Below are positions 1 to 8,678 of a DNA stretch of 64,000 nt, piece by piece. The stretch comes from Stieleria maiorica. Lineage in GTDB: Bacteria > Planctomycetota > Planctomycetia > Pirellulales > Pirellulaceae. Below the pieces are notes generated by a model that saw only the letters and a program-made list of their open reading frames with translations, was not told the DNA's origin and did not search any database. Both the position numbers and the translations under genes were made by a program. The first letter of the stretch is position 1. Every line of letters begins with the position of its first letter. The stretch spans positions 7,101,641-7,165,640 of the forward strand of contig NZ_CP036264.1 in assembly GCF_008035925.1 (NCBI RefSeq). Reading direction: 5' to 3'.

Positions 1-2119
1 CGATGCGATCGATCGCTGATTGAAAGTCACCGGGACCGACGGCATCGATCACGTTACCGCCGGGATCGCGTTCGGGCAGTTTTCCGATTTGGGAGTCTTG
101 GATGTAATTGAGTTCAAACATGTCGGGTAGCTGATCACCGTTCAGGTCGGCAATGGCGACCGAGGCCGGCATCCGGTGTGGATCGTCGCTGTCGGGAAGG
201 TTTTGGGCCGTAAAGGTCCCATCGCCGTTGTTGATCAACAGAACGTTGGGGCCGATGTTCGTGACGACGATGTCGGCAAAGCCGTCTTGATTCCAGTCGC
301 CGGCCGTACAGCCGATTGTGTAGCGGTCTTCGGTCAGCGAGGCATTGGCGGTGACGTCGACGGAACGCTGGTCGACCGTTCGATACAGCATGTCGGAATC
401 GGTGGCGACAAAATCCGGAGGACCGGCGGCGCCTTGGGCACCGTAGACGTCCGCCCAGCCGTCGAGGTCGTAGTCCAGCACGGCGATGCCGCCGCCGGCT
501 TGCTGGTACATCGCAAACCCCGAGTCTTGAGGTTCCGGGGCGACGGCGTAGGTATGGTTCAGGCCGATCTTTTGCGCGATGTTGACAAATGTCGCGGGCA
601 GCGACGGGCTGTCATGCTGCGGTTGCGTTTGCGGTCGACTTGACGCGGAGATTTCCGCGGCTTTGATGTCGGGAAGCGGATAGCCGTCGGGGGCCATCCC
701 ACACAAGCGGGCGTGATGATCCGGAAATCCGCCACCGCTGGCGACCAGATTTTGCCGCTGGGTATTCCAGTATCGCATCGCCTCGGCAGGCAGGCCGCGG
801 TAGTACGCTTCCAGGGATTTCCAGGCGACCGCTTCCAGCTTGCGATCGATCGCGAACAATTGCGATGCGAGTTCGTCGATCGCGTCGACGTTGGGTGATT
901 GGGCGCCGGAAATGGAGTTGTTTGCAGTCAGGATCTGGTGCAATGATTTCCAGCGCTGTTCCCATTTCGCATAGTTCTGCTTGTCCCCAAGAATCTTCAG
1001 CATGTACAGCAAGCGATTGATCGTTAGGAAGTCCGTCGGGTCACGATCCAGTGCTTCCAACGCGGCGCGAATGGCGGGTCGGGGTTGTTGCTGGCCGGCC
1101 AGGTAGGCTGCCAATGCGGCCCAATACTCAGCAAACTGGCGGACCGAATCATCGGTTCGGCTGATCCAGCGGCGAAAGGCTTCGTCGTCTTGTGCTTCGG
1201 CGAGTGATCGGCCATAGAGTGCCACGATGGATGGCGGCGCGGCATCTGCGGTGACGACATCGCGCAGCAACTCGGCCGCCTCGGCAAATCGTTGTTCGGT
1301 AAACAACACCCTTGCTTGGCCGGAGCGGCCGATCGGTTGATAGTCGACCGAATCGTCATCGGCCGTCGCGGGGTCGGAGACCATCGCATCGCTCAAGACG
1401 ATCAACGAATGCAGCTCGTCCTGGCGAAAGTCTCCCAGTATGCACAGTTGACGGACATGTTCGGCGGCTTCATGGCGACGCCCTTGGCGATTGAACAAGT
1501 ACGCCAGTTGGCGATGTGCCCGGCCGGCGTCGGGGACCAGTTGCAACAGACGCACATACTTTTGTTCGGCGTCGGCGTAGCGTCCGATTTGCAGCGACCA
1601 ATCCGCCGATTGGCCGAGCGCCGGTAAACCGGCCTCGGGATGATCGATCGGGATCGAGTCCAGGAATTCGATGGCCGCCGGCAGATCGCCGGCGTTGGCA
1701 TTAACGATCGCCAACCGATAGATGACGTCCACGTCATCGGGGTCACCGATCAACAGTTTTTTGAGGACCGCAACGGCCTGGTCGAGTTCTTTCAATTCGA
1801 TCAGGCGATCGGCTTGGTCCAGTTGATCCGCCCGTGACGGGGCCGTGATAGGTTCGGCCGCCGCAGCCGATGGAACGGCCGGTGCTTTTGTGGTCGCCGA
1901 TGGTTGATCGGAATCCCGGTCGGATTCAGGCGCCCCGTTGCATCCCAACAACAGAACGCTCAGCAGCAGCAACGCCGACCAGCGAACGGATGGACGCTTG
2001 CGGGGTGGAATGAGGTGAATGATTCGACGGCGCCACGATGATGTCGCGACGCCCGCCCGAGCACAGGGAACATGCGGGATCCACCTTCTGGCGAAGGTGG
2101 CTACGTTTGGCCGGTTCAC
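1..2119 (-). CDS. TPR / FG-GAP (VCBS) lipoprotein, C-terminus outside window
   Basis: Partial gene on the minus strand, open through the window's left edge. The reading frame gives a hydrophobic stretch ending in a lipobox (LLLGC, Cys at about 1940-1942), then TPR-like helical repeats, then FG-GAP repeats with calcium-binding-type loops such as DYDLDGWADVYG and DWNQDGFADI. It is a clear paralogue of the next gene, so an ASPIC/UnbV domain probably follows outside the window. Likely an exported, membrane-anchored protein; biochemical role unknown. The start is a problem. The only canonical in-frame start is a GTG at 2119 overlapping the upstream TGA (GTGA), but using it would translate the Family C repeat at 2042-2105 and put the lipobox Cys at residue 60. 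No in-frame ATG, GTG or TTG lies between the repeat and the hydrophobic stretch; ATC or ATT at 2018-2023 would be non-standard. Confidence 0.8.
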   Translation of the reverse strand, partial: MNRPNVATFARRWIPHVPCARAGVATSSWRRRIIHLIPPRKRPSVRWSALLLLSVLLLGCNGAPESDRDSDQPSATTKAPAVPSAAAAEPITAPSRADQLDQADRLIELKELDQAVAVLKKLLIGDPDDVDVIYRLAIVNANAGDLPAAIEFLDSIPIDHPEAGLPALGQSADWSLQIGRYADAEQKYVRLLQLVPDAGRAHRQLAYLFNRQGRRHEAAEHVRQLCILGDFRQDELHSLIVLSDAMVSDPATADDDSVDYQPIGRSGQARVLFTEQRFAEAAELLRDVVTADAAPPSIVALYGRSLAEAQDDEAFRRWISRTDDSVRQFAEYWAALAAYLAGQQQPRPAIRAALEALDRDPTDFLTINRLLYMLKILGDKQNYAKWEQRWKSLHQILTANNSISGAQSPNVDAIDELASQLFAIDRKLEAVAWKSLEAYYRGLPAEAMRYWNTQRQNLVASGGGFPDHHARLCGMAPDGYPLPDIKAAEISASSRPQTQPQHDSPSLPATFVNIAQKIGLNHTYAVAPEPQDSGFAMYQQAGGGIAVLDYDLDGWADVYGAQGAAGPPDFVATDSDMLYRTVDQRSVDVTANASLTEDRYTIGCTAGDWNQDGFADIVVTNIGPNVLLINNGDGTFTAQNLPDSDDPHRMPASVAIADLNGDQLPDMFELNYIQDSQIGKLPERDPGGNVIDAVGPGDFQSAIDRI
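2042..2105 (-). repeat. Family C repeat, copy 1
   Basis: On the minus strand this reads GTAGCCACCTTCGCCAGAAG and continues much like the copies at 22399-22462 and 31451-31548. It has a short inner palindrome (CCTTCGCCAGAAGG). It lies between the stop of the upstream lipoprotein gene and the coding part of the downstream one, exactly where a start codon would be expected. Confidence 0.7.
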
Positions 2120-5097
2120 CATCGAAGCTCTGGCTGCGTTTGCCCTTCGACGACCAGGTAACGATGTCCCGGCGTGAGGGCGGCGAAGTCTTGTACCCGT
2201 CCCGAAGGCCACTGGACCTGCAAGTGAATGTCCGCGTCGCCTTGGCGCGGTGGGAATGCAAAGCTGCAGACCGGTTCGTCGCTGCAGAAGTATCCGTCTC
2301 CGGCGGTCACCCATTCGATGTACGGAGTACGGTCGACGGTTAACGACAGTCGGGCGCCGATGGCGTCCCGTTCGCTAGTCGTCCCGATCAGTTCGACTTG
2401 AACCCATCGGCCGTCGGCGCGGGTTTCATCATGCAGCAACGCCAGCGGTTGATCGAGATGCCCGACCAGGAAATCCGTCGCGCCGTCGCGGTCATAGTCG
2501 AGCGTGGCGATCGTCCGTCCGAGGTAGGTTTTGTCCCAGTAACCCGATTCGTCCTCCACATCGACCAACTCTAAACTTCGGCCATCGGACATCAGCAATT
2601 GCGGCGCCATCTGGTAGGGTTCGCCTTGGTCTCGCATGTCGAAAATATGTCCATTGGTCACGATGAAATCCAGGAACCCGTTACGATCAAAGTCGGCGGC
2701 CTTGGTGCCGAATCCGACGAAGGGATTGGTTACCGCGGCCAAACCGTAACGCATGCTGTGATCGGTGAAATCACCGGAGGCGTTTTGCAGATACAGGTTG
2801 GCCGGTTCGAGTGAGTAGTTGGCGATTTGCAGATCCAGTCTTCCGTCGCGATTGAAGTCGCCGGTCGCAATCCCCATGCACCCGTTGGCGACTCCGCTCA
2901 GCCCGTTGGCCAATCCGTTGGTGTCGGCCAGGTTAAGAAACGAGTTGTTGCCGTCTTGGACCAACAAATGGTTGGGGCGAACATCGATGCCGACGAACAC
3001 TTCGTTTTTGCCGTCGGACTGGAAATCGGTGACGACCAGCCCGAGTGATGTGCCCGGTTTGGCGATCGACCGTGTGATCTCGTGCAGGCGAAACGTTCCG
3101 TCCCCCAGGTTTTCGAACCAGCGGTCGGCGTCGGGATAATGGGCCAAGGGCGTCGGCGAAATCAATTTTCCATCCGGCCCCGTTTTAGGCAGAGCAAAGC
3201 CGCCTTCCATTTCGATGTAATTGGATTCAAACAAATCCGGCAGTCGGTCGCCGTTGATATCCGCGATCGCGACCGACGCGGTGAAACGATCGGGGAACTC
3301 GCCCAGGCGTTCGGTTTGCTCTTGGAAGGTGCCGTCACCGTTGTTGATCAGCAACCGGTTGTGTCCCAGACTGCCGAGCAACAGATCGGGGAATCCGTCT
3401 TGGTTGACGTCGCCGGCGGCCAATCCGGAAGAATAGTGATGGTCTTCGGCATTCGCTGGGACGGTTTTCGTTTGGAAGGTCGAATTCAAGTGGCGATAAA
3501 GTTCATTGGAACGCGTGCAACGATCCGTCGGCGGGTCGCCAGAACCTTGGGCCAAGTAGACGTCGGGCCAACCGTCCAGGTCGTAATCCAGCACGGCGAT
3601 GCCACCACCGAGTGATTCGTGAATGGGGATGGTCGTCAGGTCGATCTCCACGTCCTTGTACCACTGGAACGCCAGATTCAGCTCGTCGGCGCGATTGACC
3701 AATCGCGGCGTGGTCGCGACGGCCCGCGGCGGGACGGTCGTCTCCGCAGTGCTGACCCCGCGGTTGCCCAGGCGTTGTTCGTCGAGCGGTTGCAGGCGGA
3801 ATTGCGAAGGCGCAAGCCCCAGCAAGGCGATTTCGGTGGTCATCGTTGCCGCGGAGGGATCTTGCAGGAGCTGGACACGCTGTCGCGAGACCATTTGTCG
3901 AGGGGCCAGGGCATTGCGAGGCAACATGGTCGACGTCCAAGCGAGCGTTTCGAACGGCCGCCCCAACTCCATCAAGTAGCGGGCCAACTGCTCTCGTTTT
4001 TCAACATCGGTCGGGGACTCAAGGACCTCTTTCGCCAATCGCTCGGTCTGTGCGATTTCGATCCCACGATTTCGAAACTGCTCACTGTCTTCGGGGCGAT
4101 CGATCGCGGCGAGCACTTTGGCAAGCCGCTGGTAACTCTCGCGGTCGGTCGGATCGCGAACGATCGACTCCAGCAGCGCCCTGACTGCGGACTCGTGATC
4201 GCGTGCGTCGATGTAAAACGTCCCCAACGCGGACCAGTAATCGCTGTGCCGTTCGATTTGTAATGACCGCTGTGAGTGCCAGGATTGAAACGCTTCCCAG
4301 TGCTGGCTTTCTGCCAACAGACGCCCGTAAAACGCTTCATCGGCGACGCTGGCAAATCCATCGCGTCGTTGCCGTTCCAGTTGCTCCAACGCACGGTCAT
4401 ATTGCTGGACGCTGTAGAACCAACGGGCTTTGCCCAAGCCGGGTGCGAACTGTTTCTCGATTTGCTGGGGCGTGGCCCCCTTGTCTTTGATCAGGTCCGG
4501 TGAGGGAAACGCCAGACGACGACCGATCAGAGAAAGCAGTTCCGGTTCGGTGGCCAGCCCCAGACGGCACAACGCCATGGCCTGGTCGCAAGCCTCCTGT
4601 CGGCGGCCGACGAAGTTCAGTAATCGCCAGGCTTCGTGCCGCCACTTCAGCCTGTCCTGTTGTTTCACCAGGGCATCGAGCAGCAGGTCGGCAGCCAATC
4701 CGTGGCGTCCACGTTTTGCCAACAGTTGTGCGTGCAGATCGATCGCCGCCGGCCAGACCTTTGAATCGGCGTTGACCGATCGGATGACTTCGAGAGCGGT
4801 TTCCAGATCGCCGCGGGCCGCCTCGACCTGGGCCGTCAACAAGATCGCGTCGTCATTGTCCGGGTGACGGATCATCAGCGAGTAGAGTGACTTGGCGGCG
4901 GTGTCGTGATTACCCCGTTGGGAGAGTGCTTTGGCCTGGTCCAATTCCATCTGAATTTTGGTCGCGTCATCCAGCTCCACCAGCGCCGCCTCCGAATCAC
5001 GCATCCGATCGGATTGTGACGCGGGCTGACATCCCAGGACCAGAAGGGTTGCCGTGACGGCGAACGATGAAGCGAGATTGCGTTTGGACGCCATCAA
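2116..5097 (-). CDS. TPR / FG-GAP / ASPIC-UnbV lipoprotein (CRTAC-like)
   Basis: 993 aa. Signal peptide with lipobox (LLVLGC, Cys23) suggests an exported, lipid-anchored protein. Residues about 40-430 are TPR-like helical repeats. Residues about 490-850 hold FG-GAP/VCBS repeats with loops such as DYDLDGWPD, DVNQDGFPD, DINGDRLPD, DFNRDGRLD and DYDRDGATD. About 880-975 matches an ASPIC/UnbV module (WVQVELIG... WPSGRVQDF). Such proteins are frequent in planctomycetes and are thought to act in extracellular binding or scaffolding; the ligand is not known. Its stop overlaps the only canonical start of the downstream paralogue, so the two may be translationally coupled. Start chosen at 5097 because it gives a compact signal peptide; the second ATG one codon later is equally possible. 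Confidence 0.88.
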   Translation of the reverse strand: MMASKRNLASSFAVTATLLVLGCQPASQSDRMRDSEAALVELDDATKIQMELDQAKALSQRGNHDTAAKSLYSLMIRHPDNDDAILLTAQVEAARGDLETALEVIRSVNADSKVWPAAIDLHAQLLAKRGRHGLAADLLLDALVKQQDRLKWRHEAWRLLNFVGRRQEACDQAMALCRLGLATEPELLSLIGRRLAFPSPDLIKDKGATPQQIEKQFAPGLGKARWFYSVQQYDRALEQLERQRRDGFASVADEAFYGRLLAESQHWEAFQSWHSQRSLQIERHSDYWSALGTFYIDARDHESAVRALLESIVRDPTDRESYQRLAKVLAAIDRPEDSEQFRNRGIEIAQTERLAKEVLESPTDVEKREQLARYLMELGRPFETLAWTSTMLPRNALAPRQMVSRQRVQLLQDPSAATMTTEIALLGLAPSQFRLQPLDEQRLGNRGVSTAETTVPPRAVATTPRLVNRADELNLAFQWYKDVEIDLTTIPIHESLGGGIAVLDYDLDGWPDVYLAQGSGDPPTDRCTRSNELYRHLNSTFQTKTVPANAEDHHYSSGLAAGDVNQDGFPDLLLGSLGHNRLLINNGDGTFQEQTERLGEFPDRFTASVAIADINGDRLPDLFESNYIEMEGGFALPKTGPDGKLISPTPLAHYPDADRWFENLGDGTFRLHEITRSIAKPGTSLGLVVTDFQSDGKNEVFVGIDVRPNHLLVQDGNNSFLNLADTNGLANGLSGVANGCMGIATGDFNRDGRLDLQIANYSLEPANLYLQNASGDFTDHSMRYGLAAVTNPFVGFGTKAADFDRNGFLDFIVTNGHIFDMRDQGEPYQMAPQLLMSDGRSLELVDVEDESGYWDKTYLGRTIATLDYDRDGATDFLVGHLDQPLALLHDETRADGRWVQVELIGTTSERDAIGARLSLTVDRTPYIEWVTAGDGYFCSDEPVCSFAFPPRQGDADIHLQVQWPSGRVQDFAALTPGHRYLVVEGQTQPELRW

Positions 5098-5181
5098 GAA
5101 TTCGGTCTGGGTCAGTCGGGGAGTGTGAGTCGCATCAGCCGGACGCGCGCCGGCGTGACGAGGCGATGACGTTCTTGGATG

Positions 5182-5214
5182 AAAAAACCTCGCCCGCGGA
5201 CTGCACGGACGAGG
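5182..5214 (-). terminator. Rho-independent terminator of the DUF1559 gene
   Basis: On the minus strand, a hairpin with 9-bp arms (CCTCGTCCG at 5206-5214 pairing with CGGGCGAGG at 5188-5196, one G-U pair) and a 9-nt loop is followed directly by six T (5182-5187). It lies 30 bp past the stop of the DUF1559 gene. It is the only textbook intrinsic terminator I found in the window. Confidence 0.85.
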
Positions 5215-5244
5215 TGTCTGGTTCAGCAGAATCGTTCTACGAAA

Positions 5245-6528
5245 CTACTGGTTCAACTGTTCTTCGATGGTTTCCTTGCCGGCTCGGCTGCCCAGCGATC
5301 CCCACAAACCATATACACTCTTTTTGCCGACTTTGTAGTAGGCACCTGGAGCGCGCGGTGAATCCCACGCACCGTTGGTCGGGGAATTCTGGTCCCCGGA
5401 CTCGACCGAGTCGGTCATGAAAATGACCGCGCCGTCGCCCATCAGGATGTGTGCACCGCCCTGGTGGCGGCTACTCGGTGGCGCCGAACCGACGTTGTCG
5501 TGCCAACCGTTAAAGCAGACTTCCGAGTTCGGCGGTCGGATGGTGTTGACCATCGTCATGCCCATCGATGCCCAAGCCCAGTTCATGCCACGGCCGTTGG
5601 TGTTTTCGGCAATGTTGGGTGGGATGGTGCACAACGTGGCGTCATCACACCAGAACATCGGCTCGTCGGGCAGCAACTGATTCTCTTCGACGCAGTACAA
5701 CGGATTTTTTTCGACCAACCAATTTCCGTTGGTGATCGACAGGGCACTTCGTTTGTCGCGGTCACCCAAGTCGGTCATGATTTCTGCCATCGCGATCGTA
5801 TTGGACAGGCCGTCCAGGATGTCACGGAATTTGGTCGGACGCTTGCGGGAGAAATAACCGCGATCCGAGGCGGCGAAGCCGATCGGACGCCAATCATCCG
5901 GCGGAGGTGCCAAGTTGCCTTCTTTGGGGCCGTTGTCCCAGATTTGGCTGAACGCGTCACCGACGCACGCGGCGTAGTTCGTGCGACCGCGTCCCGGACG
6001 CCCAGTCCCGGGGTCGCTGGGGCAGCGAAGCGTGGGAATCTCGGTTGCCCAAGGGATGAACCGGTCGGTTTGGTCATTGCGGTCGTGACGCGGGTTGGGA
6101 CCCATCGGGGACCACCGTCCGGACGGAGTGTTGGGGACCGAACCATCGGTCGTCGCCGAACCGCTGTTTTGGATCTGGTCCCAAACACCTTGCTGCTCCA
6201 TGAACGGCGTCAGGCCGACCATCGCACTCAGCTCTTCGTTGTTGGTGGTCACCGATCCTTCCCACCAAGACCCGACGCGTGTTCCGCCGGGGTTGTGTCC
6301 CAGCCCCGTCCCACCGTTGTTGACAGGGTTTTGCTTGTAAGCCGAGTGATAATTCTGCAGTGCCAGTCCAATCTGTTTGAAATTGTTACTGCAGCTCATC
6401 CGTCGTGCGGCTTCGCGAGCCGCTTGGACTGCTGGAAGCAGCAAGCCCACGAGAATACCAATAATGGCAATGACGACCAGCAGTTCCACCAGCGTGAAAC
6501 CGCTCGTCAGCGATCTTCTTCGAACCAT
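5245..6528 (-). CDS. DUF1559 domain protein, type II pseudopilin-like
   Basis: 427 aa. The N-terminus is a prepilin-type methylation motif (basic [10 protein letters not shown] then [20 protein letters not shown]), with cleavage predicted after Gly10 and a single N-terminal helix. This is followed by the family's conserved segment [20 protein letters not shown]. Near the C-terminus is [13 protein letters not shown], the H-x9-DG motif of planctomycete DUF1559 proteins. Family knowledge: these occur in tens to hundreds of copies per planctomycete genome and are presumed surface or periplasmic pseudopilin-like proteins; substrate and assembly partners are unknown. It has its own terminator downstream and a long repeat-rich leader region upstream, so it is probably monocistronic. 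Confidence 0.93.
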   Translation of the reverse strand: MVRRRSLTSGFTLVELLVVIAIIGILVGLLLPAVQAAREAARRMSCSNNFKQIGLALQNYHSAYKQNPVNNGGTGLGHNPGGTRVGSWWEGSVTTNNEELSAMVGLTPFMEQQGVWDQIQNSGSATTDGSVPNTPSGRWSPMGPNPRHDRNDQTDRFIPWATEIPTLRCPSDPGTGRPGRGRTNYAACVGDAFSQIWDNGPKEGNLAPPPDDWRPIGFAASDRGYFSRKRPTKFRDILDGLSNTIAMAEIMTDLGDRDKRSALSITNGNWLVEKNPLYCVEENQLLPDEPMFWCDDATLCTIPPNIAENTNGRGMNWAWASMGMTMVNTIRPPNSEVCFNGWHDNVGSAPPSSRHQGGAHILMGDGAVIFMTDSVESGDQNSPTNGAWDSPRAPGAYYKVGKKSVYGLWGSLGSRAGKETIEEQLNQ

Positions 6529-6795
6529 CTAATTACTCCGATGACGAGAAAGGGAAAGATGCAACGGGCGATAAGAGTGGGAATACGGGAAAACGAACCC
6601 CATTACAACGCGTTAATGTACCCGTAGATCGTCCTTTTCGACTAAAGAAATACGCGTCAGTTCACCCTAAATCGGGAAAAAACAGCCCCAAATTGTGGGG
6701 AGGTAGCTCGGAAGAGTGGTGGATTATGATCCCTTGGCGCGTTCTTGAGATTCTTTCTGCCGCATTGGGGCAGTCCCGCCAGCGGGAAGCGTGAC

Positions 6796-6922
6796 GGCCC
6801 GTTGATTTAGTCCGATCACACGCGGGATCAGCCGTTTCGCGCGAGCGTACGGGCTTCCTATCCCAAGAAAACGCACTGGCGCCCGTAGGCTCGCGCCAAA
6901 CGGCTGATTAAATCAACGGGCC
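6796..6922. repeat. Long imperfect inverted repeat
   Basis: GGCCCGTTGATTTA near 6797 is matched in inverted orientation by TAAATCAACGGGCC ending at 6922, and CAGCCGTTTCGCGCGAGCG near 6830 is matched by CGCGCCAAACGGCTG near 6892. The left side carries about 15 extra bases. The 564-bp gap 6529-7092 holds this element and the Family E duplication, and no recognisable gene. Confidence 0.7.
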
Positions 6923-7075
6923 GGTGAGCGAGCGGCCCGAGGTGAATGAGCTGCCAACGCCCGCCACTCGCTGACGCGTCGTGCTGGCAACGCCATGCCA
7001 GCGGGAAGCGTGAGCGAGCGGCCCGAGGTGAATGAGTTGCCAACGCCCGCCACTCGCTGACGCGTCGTGCTGGCA
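6922..7075. repeat. Family E repeat, tandem pair
   Basis: A 67-bp block (6923-6989) starting GTGAGCGAGCGGCCCGAGG recurs at 7010-7075 with a single difference, 87 bp apart. It ends in CGCTGACGCGTCGTGCTGGC. Related fragments occur at 44141-44220, 44358-44386 and 48843-48870. Very high identity between the two copies suggests a recent duplication. Confidence 0.85.
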
Positions 7076-7092
7076 TAGCGGGGAAAGCGACG

Positions 7093-7278
7093 TCAGTTGC
7101 CGCCTTTCTTGGACATCTGCTCTCTCATCTGCTTTTCGTACTCGGCTTGTTGCGACGCCGACATCGCTCCGTCGTCTTCCTCGACCGGTTCCACGACGGT
7201 CGGAGCGCTGCCACCACAACCGACGAAGGAAGGAACGGAAATCCCGAGGAGGGCGGTGAGAATTAGAAGCTTTTTCAT
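7093..7278 (-). CDS. Small lipoprotein, unknown function
   Basis: 61 aa. Start placed at 7278, giving the signal peptide MKKLLILTALLGISVPSFVGC with a lipobox (Cys21); an in-frame start 34 codons upstream would bury the signal peptide. The mature part is short and acidic then basic (VVEPVEEDDGAMSASQQAEY, then a KQMREQMSKK tail). Small Gly-Gly lipoproteins of this kind are common in planctomycetes; no function is known. A repeat lies immediately downstream, and nothing nearby suggests a pathway. Confidence 0.65.
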   Translation of the reverse strand: MKKLLILTALLGISVPSFVGCGGSAPTVVEPVEEDDGAMSASQQAEYEKQMREQMSKKGGN

Positions 7279-7450
7279 TTGATTACCCAGGAAAAAACGT
7301 AATAGACGACCAAAGAAGTGCATGTCGCTTGGTCGACCGGGGCAACCAACGAGGGTGCGCCGACCGATGGGATCAAGCACAAGACAGTGTATTGCGGCGC
7401 AATCCGCCCGTAAAGGAATCTATCGGCGCGAAAAATGGGCAGGAAGGATG

Positions 7451-8230
7451 CTAAAACCCTTCGTGGGCCGCACCATGCAGTTCGGCCAGTTCAGCTTCGG
7501 TCAATCCGCCGATCTTGTCGGGATCGAACGAATGGTCGCGGGTCAGGTGGGTCCAGAAGGTCATGCCACTGACCATGGCCTCCTGGATCTCGACTTTTGC
7601 GAGCCAGATTCTGATTTCGTCGGCGTTTAAGCTGAGCAGCCAATCGCTCGGCGGTCGTCCGTGCCGACTTCGTCGTTCTCCACTGGAACGCCCGGCATCG
7701 GCTTGGCTGCGATCGCCGAATTCCACCGGCATCGTCTCGGCGTCTTGGGGTTCAATCGCCAATGCGCGGGAGCCGAGTTTGATCGCGATTTGTCGATCTT
7801 GCCACGAATCGACGGTCAGGATCGGGCGTCCGAGGCGTTTGCGGTCTGCCGGGGCCAGCATCACGTCGGGAACGAGCCGCTCGTCCAGATAGCCCGTTGG
7901 TCCGACGTGCGGTTTTCCAGTTTCGCGATGGATCGGCGTGGTGACTCCGGTGGTTTTCCAGTAGTTCCCGTCGATCAAGCTTTCACGTTCGTACCAGCGC
8001 CACGACGCATTGCGGACCACCGACCAGTGTTCGGCAGTCGCGCGCTCGGCGGCGGAGCGCGATGAGACGACGTCGCTGGGCAACGGATCGACGCCGTCGC
8101 TGCCGGCAATCGACGTTGCCACCGCAGCCAAGTCGTCGAGCCCGTTGGCGGCGATCCGATCGGCGAGCGGGAGCAACGCGAAACCGGCCCAAAAGGCGAA
8201 GCGTCGACGCGAAAATTCGTTGAGTTGCAT
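7451..8230 (-). CDS. Tat-exported hypothetical protein
   Basis: 259 aa from the ATG at 8230, chosen because it places SRRRFAFWAGFALLPLADRI at the N-terminus, a twin-arginine-like export signal; the open frame continues 40 codons upstream with unlikely sequence. I do not recognise the rest. It has a Trp/Tyr-rich segment (WRWYERESLIDGNYWKTTG), a region rich in Arg/Ser around residue 175-195 and an acidic helical C-terminus. No metal or catalytic motif is obvious. It is divergent from the heptaheme cytochrome gene, 445 bp apart. Confidence 0.7.
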   Translation of the reverse strand: MQLNEFSRRRFAFWAGFALLPLADRIAANGLDDLAAVATSIAGSDGVDPLPSDVVSSRSAAERATAEHWSVVRNASWRWYERESLIDGNYWKTTGVTTPIHRETGKPHVGPTGYLDERLVPDVMLAPADRKRLGRPILTVDSWQDRQIAIKLGSRALAIEPQDAETMPVEFGDRSQADAGRSSGERRSRHGRPPSDWLLSLNADEIRIWLAKVEIQEAMVSGMTFWTHLTRDHSFDPDKIGGLTEAELAELHGAAHEGF

Positions 8231-8487
8231 GACAGGAAACCCGTGCAAAGACTGCCGGCAAATTGAAGGAACGTTTGGTCGAATTGCCAAAACGGCCGCA
8301 GCGCTGCGAAAAACTCTTCGTTGTGATCCTACGAGGAGCGGCATTGTCAAGGGCTTTCAGCGGTCGCCGACATCTCCGCCGCCGGTGCAACCGTCGCAAC
8401 CGATTCGATCGAAACCTCACCGGGAATTGTCGTCGTTTGTTGCCGGGCCGGTTGAAATGTCGGACACTAGTAGCCTGCCGCCGCATC

Positions 8488-8590
8488 GTTTTCGATTGGG
8501 CTGGACAGTCGCCGTCCTCTCCGAGGTCGGCGTGCGGCAAAGCTTCGCTTTTACGCGCCCGCGTCGAGTTCGGAGAACACGACGACAGTG
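8488..8590 (+). repeat. Family A palindromic repeat, copy 1
   Basis: Left part TTTTCGATTGGGCTGGACAG plus an arm at 8509-8532 (CGCCGTCCTCTCCGAGGTCG). A partly complementary arm lies at 8565-8586 (CGAGTTCGGAGAACACGACG). About 17 of 22 arm positions match in inverted orientation. Other copies: 13037-13102, 20343-20457 (reversed), 31600-31715. The rest of the gap 8231-8675 shows nothing else recognisable apart from the ribosome binding site of the next gene. Confidence 0.85.
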
Positions 8591-8665
8591 GGTGGCTAAA
8601 GCCTGTGCACCAACGCTGATGCCCACGCCAGTCGTTCCTCACCCCCGTTCGCGACCGAATTGATC

Positions 8666-8678
8666 GGAGTCCGTTTTG
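8666..8678 (+). promoter_or_regulatory. Ribosome binding site supporting a TTG start
   Basis: GGAG at 8666-8669 lies 6 nt before the TTG at 8676-8678. With the signal-anchor sequence that follows directly (MKRIPIAAAALILVALGLGL), this fixes TTG as the start of the cytochrome gene; no in-frame ATG is close. Confidence 0.7.

Noticed and set aside
5449..6627. 392-codon plus-strand ORF opposite the DUF1559 gene
   Set aside because: It is antisense to a clear DUF1559 gene, has low-complexity Arg/Val-rich sequence and no recognisable domain.
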